A stretch of 64,000 nt of DNA, from NCBI GenBank assembly GCA_032622095.1, contig CP136061.1, positions 83,612,324 to 83,676,323 on the forward strand, read 5' to 3'. Numbering within the stretch: the stretch's first letter is position 1; every line of letters begins with the position of its first letter. The position numbers and the translations under genes were made by a program. Below the pieces are notes generated by a model. That model made no database searches. It was not told the origin of the DNA and was given only the letters and a program-made list of their open reading frames with translations. Positions 48,923 to 59,870 of the stretch are shown one piece after another. The DNA comes from Siphonodentalium dalli. Its lineage: Eukaryota; Mollusca; Scaphopoda; Gadilida; Siphonodentaliidae.

Positions 48923-49534
48923 GAAAAATGGAAAAGTGCTTTAAGAAATTCTGATTTATTTGACGTCAAATCGGACGGGCCATCTTGAATTTTTTTTTTA
49001 GTATTTTGCGTATATTATAAAGTTAGTATAATGTTGTGTCTTTTGTGACTTTTGTAACTTTTCACCACAACCGGGACGAGTACAAGAAAAACTCATACAG
49101 CACACAACATTGTAAAATGACATTTTTATTATCCATCTGTATGTTTATCAAAATTTTGGGAATAAGACTTTTGTGGTTATTTTTGGTATTTGTCGGCACT
49201 TAATTCTCTATAACAGCCTGTATTTTGATCATCAGAAAGCATGATTTGGAACAGTAAACACGGAAGTGAAAAAAAACTCAACGCGGAAGTGAAATTCACA
49301 GCGTTGCACGTGCATCACAATTTCACCGGGAGTCCAATATGACATTTTCCCGGATTGTCACGTGGGTGCATTTGCTCCATCAAAACAGGTGTTATTGTGA
49401 TCGACAATTAGACTATGTAGGTGACACATTGTCTGCTGTATATATAGCATCAAATTTCAATTCATTTATTGATATGTCTTGACACCCGACCCGCACGGCG
49501 TTATCAGATATAGAAACTTAATGACAGTCATTGT

Positions 49535-49818
49535 TCACCATATATAGATACATAGTTGTGTACCGTATATGCCCAATGGGGCCCACCACTACGTTATGTA
49601 CAACTTTATAAAGGACATGGTATCTAAAACTCGTTTTAAAAGAATCGCTCTTTAAATAAATATTTTTTATTCAGTGTTTAGTTTCTGAATATCTTTGTTA
49701 TTTCGATAATATAATCATCATGTTGTGCCCATGGTCAGGTCAGTATTAAGATTTATGAAACGTAATGGTGGGCTCGATGGGCGTATACGGTACACAATTA
49801 AGTATATATAGATGGTAA
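49535..49818. mobile_element. 284-bp MITE
   Basis: Inverted ends: CACCATATATAGATACATAG at left, mirrored by CTTAATTGTG.. TACCATCTATATATA. The pairing continues through TTGTGTACCGTATA.GCCCA and CCCACCA.TACG. The flank just right repeats AGATGGTAAATAATATCC twice. Superfamily not assigned. Confidence 0.75.
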
Positions 49819-50429
49819 ATAATATCCGCAATTAAGTATCTAGATGGTAAATAATATCCACAATTATGTATCTATATATGATAATACTATGTGGATCGGG
49901 TGGTCTGGCAACGATGTACTGTATTTTGTCCGTGGTCACAGCGCATTTACATCACAGTCGTAAATACAGATCCAAGTTCATGTAATGTGAAAGGAACCCA
50001 CGATTCTTGTGGAGACAACTCCTCAATGTACCTAGTTTATATATACAATTCATATTTGTTATCTTCCGTCCGGGTGTGCCCTAAAATGTTACAGTGGTTT
50101 GTCAATAAACAAAGCTAAAAGTGTAATATGTTAAACTATTTTAAGTCGGAATATGATTTTCAGAATATTATTCAATGTTTGACGTTTTCCAATTTTTACC
50201 ACCAACGATTAAAACTTTGGTATGTTATTGGACTAGTTGGATTTCCCTAATTCCACGATAGCAGCAACATTTACCTTATAATTTTTAGAGAGTTATTAGT
50301 AATGAAAATAAGAACAAAACCAAGCTATCAGTGGGTACGTGTTGAAAATACATGTTTCGAAGACTGATGTTATTTCGCATAAATATTTCTTGAGTCCATT
50401 TAATCATTGAAACTTACATGTATACACAG

Positions 50430-50546
50430 GGAGAGATCACGGGATCAATATGTCAGGATACTCATTCTACTACAGTCGGGGCTAGAAATCTGATTACTTT
50501 CCTGGATAGTGCTCCAAATGGAAATCTGGTGTTCATCATCACACAC
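50430..50546 (+). CDS. ILEI gene exon 3
   Basis: Acceptor ATGTATACACAG, donor CAC|GTGAGT at 50547. 117 nt, phase 0 on both sides. It encodes residues 65-103: GEITGSICQD, then ARNLITFLDSAPNGNLVFII and TH. The helix-turn-strand LxxFLDxxPNGNLVFI is the most recognisable ILEI segment (family form: L..FL...pdGtiVvia). C72 is present. It is followed in intron 3 by the second inverted-minisatellite element. Confidence 0.85.
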
Positions 50547-51129
50547 GTGAGTAATGGAGGGTTACCGCTTGTGACGTTTTCGTGCTTTATTCGCACAAAT
50601 GCCACGTTTGGTTTACATATTTTCTAGCCTCGCCACTATTTCGTTTAGAAATCTAATTTTGTAGGTATATATATACCTGGTAAAACACCGGAAACACTGA
50701 GCCATGGTTGGTCAACTTTTGTTTAGTAAGTGACAAGTTATTACTCAAAATAAATGGTTTTGTATATACATGCAACGAGTTGGCCCTTTGACACGAACAG
50801 CCTGTGTGCACCCCACAGTATACTATTAATATACTATTAAAATATAACCAAACTGTAGCGATCACCAGGACATCCATTGAATCCATCTAAGCAGACCTAT
50901 GAATTGCTAAATAATCCCTTTTATGCTATGGCATCTTCAAACAATTAGTGTTAAATTGATAGAAGTAATGAATGCCGGCTGATACGGACCCTGGCTCTTA
51001 CGGACCCTGGCTGATACGGACCTGGCTGATACGGACCACCGGCTGATACGGATACTGGTTCTTACGGACCACGGCTTATACGGACCCAGGCTGAAACGGA
51101 CCTCAATTTTATTTATATTTATATTGCAG

Positions 51130-51398
51130 CCAATAACCTCTTGAAAATCCGACTGATATGTCCACATGAAGTAGTTAGACATTGTGGAATTAAAAATGAA
51201 TTATGTCAGTCAGGCAAGTTTGGAGTTTGGGATGATACGCGGGAAGATTTGAAAGGGCCGTCGCCCCTCTTCTACGACCCACGTTTGGATGTTGTAATTC
51301 CGCTGAAGAGCGATTGTAGGATTTGCTTCAAAGGACAGTCAAGCTTCCCAAGTGTCTCTAACTTCTCATGGGTTCTTGGTGGGACGATATTCACGTGA
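51130..51398 (+). CDS. unrecognised exon-like ORF inside the foldback-like element
   Basis: A good acceptor (TTTATATTTATATTGCAG) precedes ~88 codons ending TGA at 51396. The protein looks real: IRLICPHEVVRHCGIKNELC, then QSGKFGVWDD, DPRLDVVIPL, KSDCRICFKG and SWVLGG, with six or so cysteines. GC content is above the flanks. It cannot join ILEI exon 3 in frame (phase 0 gives an early stop). Function unknown; possibly a captured host exon or a relic. Confidence 0.35.
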
Positions 51399-51890
51399 AA
51401 CGATTCTGTAGATAATAGATATGGGGACAATGCTTTGCTTTAAATCGAAGAAGAGTCATGTACCAACAACTCAATCACACATAGATTTTAAAAGTTGTTA
51501 CCATTTGGGCGTACCTTGTTACAAAGATAACGCAATCGTTCTTGAATATTTCACGCAGACTCTTATTTTCTTCGGATAGATAGGAAAAACCAAAGACCGC
51601 TACAATGACCAAATATATCAGGAACACTTTTTGTATCGATACTGACAGCGTCTGGGTTTTTTTTTCTTCTATTAGATGGATCAGCTTGCAACGTCATGTT
51701 TATCAGGTGTAAATTAATACTGTTTAATATTGAATTACACATAAGAGCGTTATACCAAATCTCCCTATAGTGTCTTTGTTTCTTTTCTTTTGACTTGAAT
51801 ACTCATGCGAACATTTAGGTACTACCAGTTGAATTGAAGCCGGAAGAACACATTGATAGACACATCATTCAATTTGACAATAGATCGTAA

Positions 51891-52094
51891 CTTTACGGCC
51901 CAAATAATACCGTGTGTCATGCTTGTTTTAAAAGCGATGACTATGAGCTCATTCATGCGATATGTGTATCAGATCACATAGTAAACCTTCGGAATAGCTA
52001 CTTGGCCCACATACTGAATAAATATGGAGTAACAACATACACCTACCTTGACGCGATTGATGACTCCATCGCATGCATCCCTCCGTGGGACTGA
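51891..52094 (+). CDS. unrecognised ORF with NTR-like pattern
   Basis: 67 codons: TVCHACFKSDDYELIHAICV, SDHIVNL.., then a C-terminal DAIDDSIACIPPWD and a stop. The C-x2-C..DYELIxAICxSD arrangement resembles the start of netrin-like (NTR) modules such as that in meteorin. The match is short and read by eye, so weak. It may be the second piece of the same captured or decayed gene as 51130-51398. Confidence 0.3.
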   Translation, partial: LYGPNNTVCHACFKSDDYELIHAICVSDHIVNLRNSYLAHILNKYGVTTYTYLDAIDDSIACIPPWD

Positions 52095-52762
52095 GGTCAT
52101 GACGATTCCCGGCGTGGTAATTCAAGACATGACCACATTATTCTTGATTCATCCTCCTACCAGTTCACCGTGTGTCGTTGCATACTCGAAAAATCAAAAC
52201 GATCTTAACGCATAATACACTTCCTGGTGTATACCAATACGTTTTTGTGACAATCATGTATATATGATAACCATTTTATGAATATTTTTCTCCACATTGG
52301 AGGCATACAATATATATACCAGTTGTATTTTTACAAACGTGTTTTCACAACAAATCAATCTCTGTCCATTCATGATACTGATCACCAATGACTGACCATT
52401 CATCACCGCGTGTCTGTTTATACAATGATATAAAGAAATCACACGCGCGTGTTTATACACCGATAGAATTACCGATCAGGCATGCGCACGATACAATAAA
52501 TGTTTTCTAAGTCAGAACATCACCGAAATGATCACAGTTATACCTTGTGATAAGACAATCTTATTGTATGTTAAATTTGAATTAATAAATATACTTCAAG
52601 CATGAGTTTAAAAAAGTAAAACATAATCAAAATTGCATATTTTAATTGGGGTCCGTATGAGCCGGGGTCTGTAAGAGCCAGCGTCCGTATCAGCCGGTGG
52701 TCCGTATCAGCCAGGGTCCATATGAGTCAGGGTCCGTAAGAGTCAGGATCCGTATCAGCCGC

Positions 52763-53828
52763 AGTATTCGTCTACGATTCCGTTCATCAAAAAGTTGTAT
52801 AAAACATTACATTAATACTTATGCTGCACAACTGTTATTGGGTATATACATTATTAAGGACCATATTTAATATTAAAAACATGTATCAAAGTAATTATAT
52901 GAATGGAAATACTTTGGTTTAGAGACTATTAGCATGAATATTCTGCATACTGATGACGTGAATAGCATGATCACGTGCTGACGAGAAATAGTGAGACTTG
53001 GAGAATTGGCATGAAATACGAATAATTAACACGCTGGAAATTATGAAATTTGAGATTAAAACATTGAATTTGGATGCTATACTTATGAAATGAAAGTTAT
53101 TAACCTACTGAAGTTAATTTGGAAGAACTTTGCTGTAGGCTAGATGAATTATGATGTTGTGAAATTGGATGAAGTGTGATTCAGTAATACAGGTGACATG
53201 AATTTGTGAGATGGAAAATGACAATTGACCACTGCTGCTGGACCAGAATGTGTTTGCAACATCTTTTGCGAAATGAATTTTTTTTTTCAAAATTCCAAAA
53301 GGATTTGCCAAATTGAAATGATAGTCTAATTTGATAACATTTAGGTACAAAGATAAAATGTATCCATTTTACACAAACAACAAATACATTATATTTATAC
53401 GATCCTTCACAAACATTACAGAACCTCGCTGTATGACATATTTAACCACGGTAGAATTAGCTATCCATACATCGTTGAATTTCCATTTGATTTGTCAATA
53501 GTGTAGGTGTTATTGACTTTCGAAGGCGTTTAAACACTTTTGAAAGCCCAGTTACCAAAATGTTTCCAAATAAATTTGTTTTTTGCCAAATGAAGTTATT
53601 TTCGTGGTCGTCTCCTTGTATCACCTTAACATCCCTCGAAATCAACAGTAGACCATTCCAACGTACACACGCTAACTGACTGGGAGAATAATTGAGTATA
53701 CACATAATTAAGTCGTAGAGTCGAATAACAAAGTGTTATAATTCCCTTCTCTGTGTAAATACAGTGGTAAACTGAAATTGCTCAATAATAAATACTGAAC
53801 TGAGATATTACGACATAGTGCATACTTA
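52763..53828. other. ILEI intron 3 stretch, no gene seen
   Basis: AT-rich. 53020-53240 is enriched in GAAATT/GAATTTG phrases. No exon signal. Confidence 0.35.
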
Positions 53829-53968
53829 CATTTTATTTTTGAATACCGAAACATCTCTTGATCGCCTGGAAGGAAATATTTTGACGAGCGTGGCTACAAG
53901 CCGCGAGTGAAAATTCGATATTTCTTTCTGAATACGGTTGAGATGTTTCAGGTATCGAATAAAAAACT
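53829..53968. mobile_element. 140-bp hairpin MITE
   Basis: TTTTATTTTTGAATACCGAA with ACATCTC at left is mirrored by GAGATGTTTCAGGTATCGAA and TAAAA at right. The inner parts also pair (GGAAATATTTTGACGAGCG against CACTCGCGGC..). No coding capacity. Confidence 0.7.
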
Positions 53969-54395
53969 ATGTATACGGCGACCTATATTTCGGTAATTTT
54001 CCGATTTTGTATAGAAGCATAATTATAATACAAATAAGTATTTATATGTGAATCATAATATGGAGGCACCGACTCGGTGTGTGTTGCTTACAATGGGATT
54101 GCTTCAACGATCGTGAACAAGTTTTCATTTATCATAAAAACGGCCATGAATCGATCGGAATTCCACATTGAGATGTCCCTCAACTCAGATCAAGCTTGTA
54201 TATCGGCCCCATGTCGGTGTCCGACCCTCATAACCTCGTCTAACGCAGACTCCTATTACATTGGACCTATAGATGCAATAATCGAGTTTGTGTTCGTATC
54301 TAGATAACTAGGAGTCGGTATATCGCAAACACTTCTTCATTACTGAATGCCAGTTTGGCCCCCGAAGTGAAAAACAAACTGTTAACTTTCTGAAG
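53969..54395. other. ILEI intron 3 stretch, no gene seen
   Basis: An open frame at 54077-54307 lacks splice or domain support. Confidence 0.3.
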
Positions 54396-55150
54396 GAGTG
54401 TGAGTTGTAGATGTTGTATTGGTACGGTTTTATGTGAATTTTATATGTTGTACTGGTCCGGTCTGATATGAATTTTATTATTTGTAGTCGTACAGTCTTA
54501 TATGAGTTGTAGATGTTGTAATGATATGGTTGTATATGTGGCTTATATGTAGTGGTATGGTCTTAAATTAATTTCAGATGTTGTAGTGGTACGATCCTAT
54601 ATTAATTTTAGATGTTATAGTGGTTTGGTCTGATATGAGTCATAGATGTTGTAGTGGTACGGTTTTATATGAGTCATAGATGTTGTAGTGGTACGGTTTT
54701 ATATGAGTCATAGATGTTGTAGTGGTACGGTTTTATATGAGTCATATATGTTGTAGTGGTACGGTTTTATATGAGTCATATATGTTGTAGTGGTACGGTT
54801 TTATATGTCATAGATATTGTAGTGGTACGGTTTTATATGAGTCATAAATGTTGTAGTGGTACGGTCTTATATGCGTCATAGATGTTGTAGTGGTGCGGTT
54901 TTATATGAGTCATAGATGTTGTAGTGGTACGGTTTTATGAGTCATAGATGTTGTAGTGGTACGATCTTATATGCGTCATAGATGTTGTAGTGGTACGGTT
55001 TTATATGAGTCATAGATGTTGTAGTGGTACGGTCTTATATGCGTCATAGATGTTGTAGTGTTATTGTTTTATATGAGTCATAGATGTTGTAGTGGTACGG
55101 TCTTATATGAGTTTTATATATTATATTGGTACGTTATCATATGAGTTTTA
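54396..55150. repeat. 34-bp minisatellite, ~20 units
   Basis: Core unit ATGAGTCATAGATGTTGTAG followed by TGGTACGGTTTTAT. Units at both edges are diverged and those in the middle near-identical, the usual gradient of an expanding array. Confidence 0.95.
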
Positions 55151-55384
55151 TATGGAAAGTTCTGAAAATGTATTCAGCACTGAACAAATGTTTACTTCTT
55201 GTTATCATTCTTTTGTATATAAGTAATATATTCGGAATCAGGAGTGTCACACGAATGACGCTGTTTGTTTGAATGTTCTATTCAATCATTTCATATAGTT
55301 TCGATATTTTTGATGAATGGCACTGATTGTCCTTAGTCATTTTTCAATACTGAAATTACATTTGTGTACCAACTTTGGGGTGTA

Positions 55385-55872
55385 TTTATATATATTTGAC
55401 CCGCCCTATCAAATCCAGTCGTAAGTCGGGATTTTTTTACCCTGTGCCAATGCATTCTCTTATATATGGGAGTCGACCATAGGTCGCCTCGCATATATAA
55501 GAGAATGCATTGGCCTAACAATTTTTTATCATTTTTTTAAAATAAATGTTTCTTACAATTTTTAGGACATACAATAAATAACGTCCATTACCCTGCAGGG
55601 AGCCCCTCCCCCCAACATGTATACAAGCATATAGAAGAGTGTCGTCTGCTCATGTTTGTCTGGGGCTCTGCATGGGTGAAATTATAAAATTATTAATGAA
55701 TTCAAGAAAACATTATTAAAATTGTAAAAAATTGTTAGGCCAATGCATTATCTTATATATGCGAGGCGACCTATGGTCGACTCGCATATATAAGAGAATG
55801 CATTGGCACAGGGTAAAAAAAATACCGACTTACGACTGGATTTGATATGGCGGGTCACATATATATCTGATT
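55385..55872. mobile_element. double-hairpin MITE (type 3)
   Basis: Long inverted ends: ATATATTTGACCCGCCCTAT, CAAATCCAGTCGTAAGTCGG and TACCCTGTG at left; the mirror CCGACTTACGACTGGATTTG, ATATGGCGGGTCACATATAT at right. Each arm carries one 67-bp hairpin (55447-55513 and 55740-55806). The centre (55560-55690, AGCCCCTCCCCCCAACATG, TCATGTTTGTCTGGGGCTCT) also occurs inverted at 43527-43598. Ends are unlike the piggyBac-like types; TATA-rich flanks hide any target duplication. Confidence 0.8.
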
Positions 55873-55999
55873 GATATATCACATTTGGTTTCCAAATATC
55901 GAACCCGCGAATTGCTATAAATGTATTTTGCAACCACTGACTTGCATAAACAGCACTGTATTCTAGCATTGTGATATTGGCATAACATTGCATTTCCAG

Positions 56000-56120
56000 G
56001 ACACAGCAGCACGATATTTAAACACACAGTTCAAAGACTACATGAGAAACAACTACAACTCAATGCTCATTGGCGGGATCGATTACAGAGACAATTGGTC
56101 TCTAGTGGCAACCAAAGGAG
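56000..56120 (+). CDS. ILEI gene exon 4
   Basis: Acceptor GCATTTCCAG, donor GGAG|GTACAT at 56121 (weaker). 121 nt, entering in phase 0 and leaving in phase 1. It encodes residues 104-143: DTAARYLNTQFKDYM, then LIGGIDYRDNWSLVATKG. DTAA after VFIITH matches the DeAa motif that follows the central strand in ILEI domains; YRDNWSLVATKG matches the family's fRdsWa.vg.KG. Reading through the donor would add about 22 residues to a stop at 56183, a possible alternative end. Confidence 0.85.
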
Positions 56121-56185
56121 GTACATTATCTATTTACCATTATCTTTATACCTTGGAGGAGGGTTATATGTTTTACAAAAAATAA

Positions 56186-56698
56186 CAATTGAAGGCAATA
56201 TATGCAGTTGTTTTCGTGCTATTTGAATTCCCAGTTCACAGGAGGAAATTATTATGATTTAACATTAGGAATTTAGTGATGAAATTGCAAATCGGGTGGT
56301 ATCAAATTAAAAAACAAAATTGAAACAAAAGCACATTTTTGCCCCAAAAACGCACTTAAATGCATTTTTTTTTTGGAAAATAGTGTAACTTTTGGAAAAA
56401 TCTTGTGTGGCGATGTTGAATGATATATTTATTGCTAATATTTTAATTAGAAATGATGACACTATGACATAAACTGTCACTTGTATTTAAATTCTTCAGG
56501 ATTTGACCATTTTAAGCTTTATTCAGTTAAAAACCATGAATAAAATTAATTTGCAACACTTTCATAAACTACATCCATACTAGCATGAACCGCAATGTGG
56601 TCCTCAATACCAGGAAACTCGTGGCAATTTTCTTGGTGGCCGGTTGAATAAAACCTAAAAAAAATATCCTAGCGTCTGGACCATACGATCATCTGCAG
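56186..56698. other. ILEI intron 4, first part
   Basis: No exon or clear repeat; AT-rich with an A/T homopolymer stretch near 56370. Confidence 0.3.
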
Positions 56699-57725
56699 TT
56701 AAGGGTGGATAATCTCTTAATATAACAATTTTGAAATAGTTTCGTGGGTATAAAATAATAAATATGAATTGAATACTCTCATCCGGGAATGCTTCTATCA
56801 ATTTTATATAGAATATTTTGTTATAAAATAAGATGATAAAGTTCTATTTTTAGAACAGATCATTCAGGCGATACCATTTTGCTATTGGGATCATTAGGGT
56901 GTTCCCATAGCCATGCTCCGAACGTCAAATGTCCCAGATGGATTGTTTGTATTGTTTTAGTACATATTTATAAGCGATAATAAGTTTAACTAAAGGTGGA
57001 TTATCTCTTTAAATAACAAATTTGAAATAGTTGCATGGGTGTAAAATAATAAATATGAACTGAAGACCCCTGTCCGGAAAGGCTTCTATCAATTAATATT
57101 GATTTTATTTCGAATATTTTATTATGAAATGAGACGATTAATTGGGACACTTTGTCTATTTTTTTAACAGACCATTCGGGTCATACCATATAGCGATAGA
57201 TAGAATAAGCTCTTCCTATGGCTACGTGCAGAACGTCAAATGTCCCAGACTGATTGGTTGTATTGTTTAATACCATTGTTATAAGCGATAACGAGTATAA
57301 TTAACGTTTATTGGTGACCAAATTACACAATCAAATTTCTGGTCTCTGTTAACTGTAACCACTATTGTTCTGTAGCTAAACAACCACACTTTTTTAGACC
57401 AGAAAATATTCTAAATACAATGAATATTAATCGATGGAAGCATTTCCGACACGAGTCTTGATTCAGATCTAATATTTTATACCCCGCTAACTATATAATA
57501 CATGTTTACAAAGAGATAATCCACATTTGACGTTTGTTTGTGACAAAATTACACAATAAAATTCCTGGTCCCTGCTAACAGTAACCACTATTGCTCGTTA
57601 CTAAACAACCGCACGTTTTTAGACCAGAACCTATTCGAAATATAATCAATATTAATCGATCGAGCATTTTCTGACAGGCGTCTTTGATTCATATATAATG
57701 TTTTATATCCAGGTAACACCTTTAA
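56699..57725. mobile_element. nested TTAA MITEs (outer element)
   Basis: Outer halves are 56699-56985 (TTAAGGGTGGATAATCTC..GATAATAAG) and 57531-57725 (CGTTTGTTTGTGACAAAATT..ACCTTTAAAAC). They join at the ATTAACGTTTATTTGTGACA site of intact family members. The outer right end is shortened. Confidence 0.8.
56986..57530. mobile_element. nested TTAA MITE (inner element)
   Basis: Ends AAAGGTGGATTATCTCTTTA and AAAGAGATAATCCACATTTG. The TTAA flanks have decayed to TTAAC and TTTGA. It interrupts the outer element about 290 bp from its left end. Confidence 0.8.
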
Positions 57726-58289
57726 AACACCTTTTGTCTATTAAGCTTATATTTGGTGTGGAGTGTCCTTTGTGTCATGTTTTTACAATTACAACCTAAT
57801 GATTTATATTACCCTTGTTATATCCCTTATGGTCCCCCGTCAATGGGTAAAGCGGACAGAAAAACAGACATTCGCAAATGTATATAAGACTAGCAGGTTT
57901 ACCCAACGTTTCCCAGGTCAAAAAGTAAGGACAAATATTATATTTTCCTATCGGCTGTAACAACTATGCACATACAAATTTGCTATATAGTAGTTTTCTT
58001 AATCGATTCGACAGAATAAGCCAAATTCTTAACTTTTATGGTCTCAATAACCCCAATTCCTGATTTAGGCGCTGAAAATTCCGAAAATAAGCAACTCTAT
58101 CATATAAATGTCGCGCCATGGAGATAACCATCATTATTGGTGACAATTTGTATTTACCTTGGAGTCCTCTCCATCGGGCTGTTACCTGTCTCATGCAGGA
58201 CCACTTTGGCAACTATAAACTCTACCGTTAGATGAAACATAATGCGCATTGCAAACTAAGATACATTTCTCGGTAGTTTTTTGTTGCAG
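57726..58289. other. ILEI intron 4, last part
   Basis: 57835-57900 contains a minus-strand relative of the GCGAATGT..GTCTGT motif found in the 12-13.5 kb array and at 59010-59097. The intron ends GTAGTTTTTTGTTGCAG. Confidence 0.4.
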
Positions 58290-58390
58290 ATCAACAAGCA
58301 AAATCCCTGACTCCGATGGTGACATATAACGGTCGATGTGAACAATGGGGTATATATTATTGGCGCACTTTCGAAAAATACCAACAATAA
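58290..58390 (+). CDS. ILEI gene exon 5 (terminal)
   Basis: Acceptor TTTTTTGTTGCAG at 58289. Entering in phase 1 (G from exon 4 plus AT gives Asp), it encodes residues 144-176: DQQAKSLTPMVTYNGRCEQW, GIYYWRTFEKYQQ, then TAA at 58388. C160 gives the mature protein three cysteines (C48, C72, C160). The frame carried over three upstream introns stays open to this stop, which supports the model. Confidence 0.8.
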
Positions 58391-58415
58391 TACATCGCAG
58401 AGACTATAGCAAAAT

Positions 58416-58421
58416 AATAAA
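58416..58421 (+). terminator. AATAAA polyadenylation signal candidate
   Basis: AATAAA lies 26 bp after the ILEI stop codon. A very short 3' UTR would result; longer alternatives downstream are possible. Confidence 0.4.
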
Positions 58422-59098
58422 AGCGTTATTTGATTGCAATCGGTTCTGTAATTTGTGTCCATTAGATCTCGCTCCTATACACATTTTAGTAATGCAGGGA
58501 TTTTGTTTTGAGATTGCCGGGAATTAATTTCACACAGTGTCGCTCCGGGTCTATCACTGGGGATATTATAGATTTTTCCTCTTCGTTGTGTGTGTTAACA
58601 AAAGTACCGGTTTATGAGCGTACTGAATTTCCAATTTTAAGACCAACCCACCGCAAAGGGACGATATATGGCCAACTATTGCCTTCGCCATACAATTGTA
58701 TATAGAGAGTAACATATCAGTGCGCTCGGACTTAGGTATCATGCAGAATATACTGCATATACATTTTTGGAAGACGGTGCTAAAATGTTATCAATTTTGG
58801 TACCCCTCTCCTACTCTGACTCGGACGGCGACACTTTTGAACCACACCATTACACTCCTCATATTTGGAGATGATTTTGTAGATGTCTTTTTAGAAATGA
58901 GTGACAAAAACATAACATATTGTGCTGACCCCCCCCCCCCCCCTTCCCCATTGTGCTGACCCCCCCCCCCCCCCCGCCTTCTCCACTGATCAAGATACAT
59001 CAATTGTCTTCCTCGTAAAAAGTTACCCCGTTTATACCACTTTGGAACCCTCTAAATGCGGACAGACGGACACACCTTCGCAAATATAGATATGTGTT
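58422..59098. other. downstream flank of the ILEI gene
   Basis: 58928-58976 holds two poly-C tracts, each preceded by TGTGCTGAC, a duplicated motif. 59000-59097 is a minus-strand copy of the ATATTTGCGAA..GTCTGTC motif. Open frames are unsupported. Confidence 0.4.
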
Positions 59099-59250
59099 TC
59101 AAGTCACGTACATGTATAAGGTCCTATTGATATACCTCAATACACGCAAATAAAGCCATTTTGCCAGCTTTCCTGCCAAAACTTTTTGGTACAACGAACT
59201 GTCGGTTGCTTGACTAACTCGTCCGACATTGTCAACTATCCTCATTTTAT

Positions 59251-59496
59251 TTAACCGTTTGAGTGCCAGGTCCGATTTTTGTATCGACCCATATACCCTG
59301 TGCCAATGCATTCTCTTATATATGCGAGTCGACCATATGTCGCCTCGCATATATAAGAGAATGCATTGGCTTAACATTTTTATTTTTTATTTTTTTTATT
59401 TTTTACAATTTTAATAATTTATTCTTATATTCTTTAACAGACTTATTTTGTAGGTTTATGGCCTATGAGATCGGCCCCTGGCACTCAAAGGGTTAA
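59251..59496. mobile_element. piggyBac-like MITE (type 2)
   Basis: Left end TTAACCGTTTGAGTGCCAGG, right end CCTGGCACTCAAAGGGTTAA, with 67-bp hairpin 59303-59369. The last TTAA (59493-59496) is also the first TTAA of the next element, so one inserted exactly at the other's edge. Confidence 0.88.
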
Positions 59497-59870
59497 ATTT
59501 GGCCTATCTCTTTGTAATCATGTGTTATATAGTTATCGGGATATAAAATATTAGACATGACTTGAATACCCCTGTCCGGAAATGTTTCGGCCAATTAATA
59601 TTTATTGTAATTCGAATATTTTCTGGTCTAAAAACTTTCAGTTATTTAGCTAACGAACGATAGTGGTTACTGTAAACACTAAACAGAGACCTGAAATGTT
59701 GTGTAATTTTGTCACAAATAAACGTTAATTATACTCATTATCCTTTTTACTATGTAACACAACAATACAAACAATAAATTTGGGACACTCGACGTTCGGA
59801 GCATATCTATGGGAACACCCTAATGATCTCTATCTCTATATGGTATCGCATGAAAGGTCTTTTCTAATAT
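59493..59870. mobile_element. TTAA MITE, right-truncated
   Basis: Family sequence TATCTCTTTGTAATCATGTG, CCCCTGTCCGGAAATG, GTGGTTACTGTAAACACTAA, CAGAGACCTGAAATG and TATGGTATCGC can be followed from the left end to 59870, where similarity stops before the right inverted repeat. Confidence 0.8.

Larger units (their letters stand above)
50973..52762. mobile_element. second foldback-like element with inverted 16-bp minisatellite arms
   Basis: Left arm 50973-51107: CTGATACGGACCCTGG, CTCTTACGGACCCTGG and variants. Right arm 52650-52762: the reverse complement, CCAGGGTCCGTATCAG and relatives. The ~1.5 kb between holds two gene-like open frames (51130-51398 and 51891-52094). The inner halves show little mirror symmetry, unlike the 22.9-24.2 kb element. 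The 16-bp period is the same in both. No transposase recognised. Confidence 0.65.
25532..58390 (+). other. gene span: ILEI (FAM3-type) domain secreted protein, five exons
   Basis: Exons 25532-25648, 44864-44938, 50430-50546, 56000-56120 and 58290-58390 (introns 19.2, 5.5, 5.5 and 2.2 kb) total 531 nt, giving 176 residues plus stop. Intron phases 0, 0, 0 and 1 all match. The joined protein has a hydrophobic N-terminus, then an ILEI-like domain in the family order: a first strand INVLRIEFDG, GVNIVTADQNTGEI, LITFLDSAPNGNLVFI, DTAARYL and YRDNWSLVATKG. In known families (FAM3 proteins, CEMIP, POMGNT1) this is a compact extracellular alpha/beta domain; FAM3 proteins act as secreted cytokine-like factors. 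The protein is shorter than vertebrate FAM3 proteins (roughly 225-235 residues). Exact function is unknown. Only GT..AG borders were used; no transcript evidence. Confidence 0.8.
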
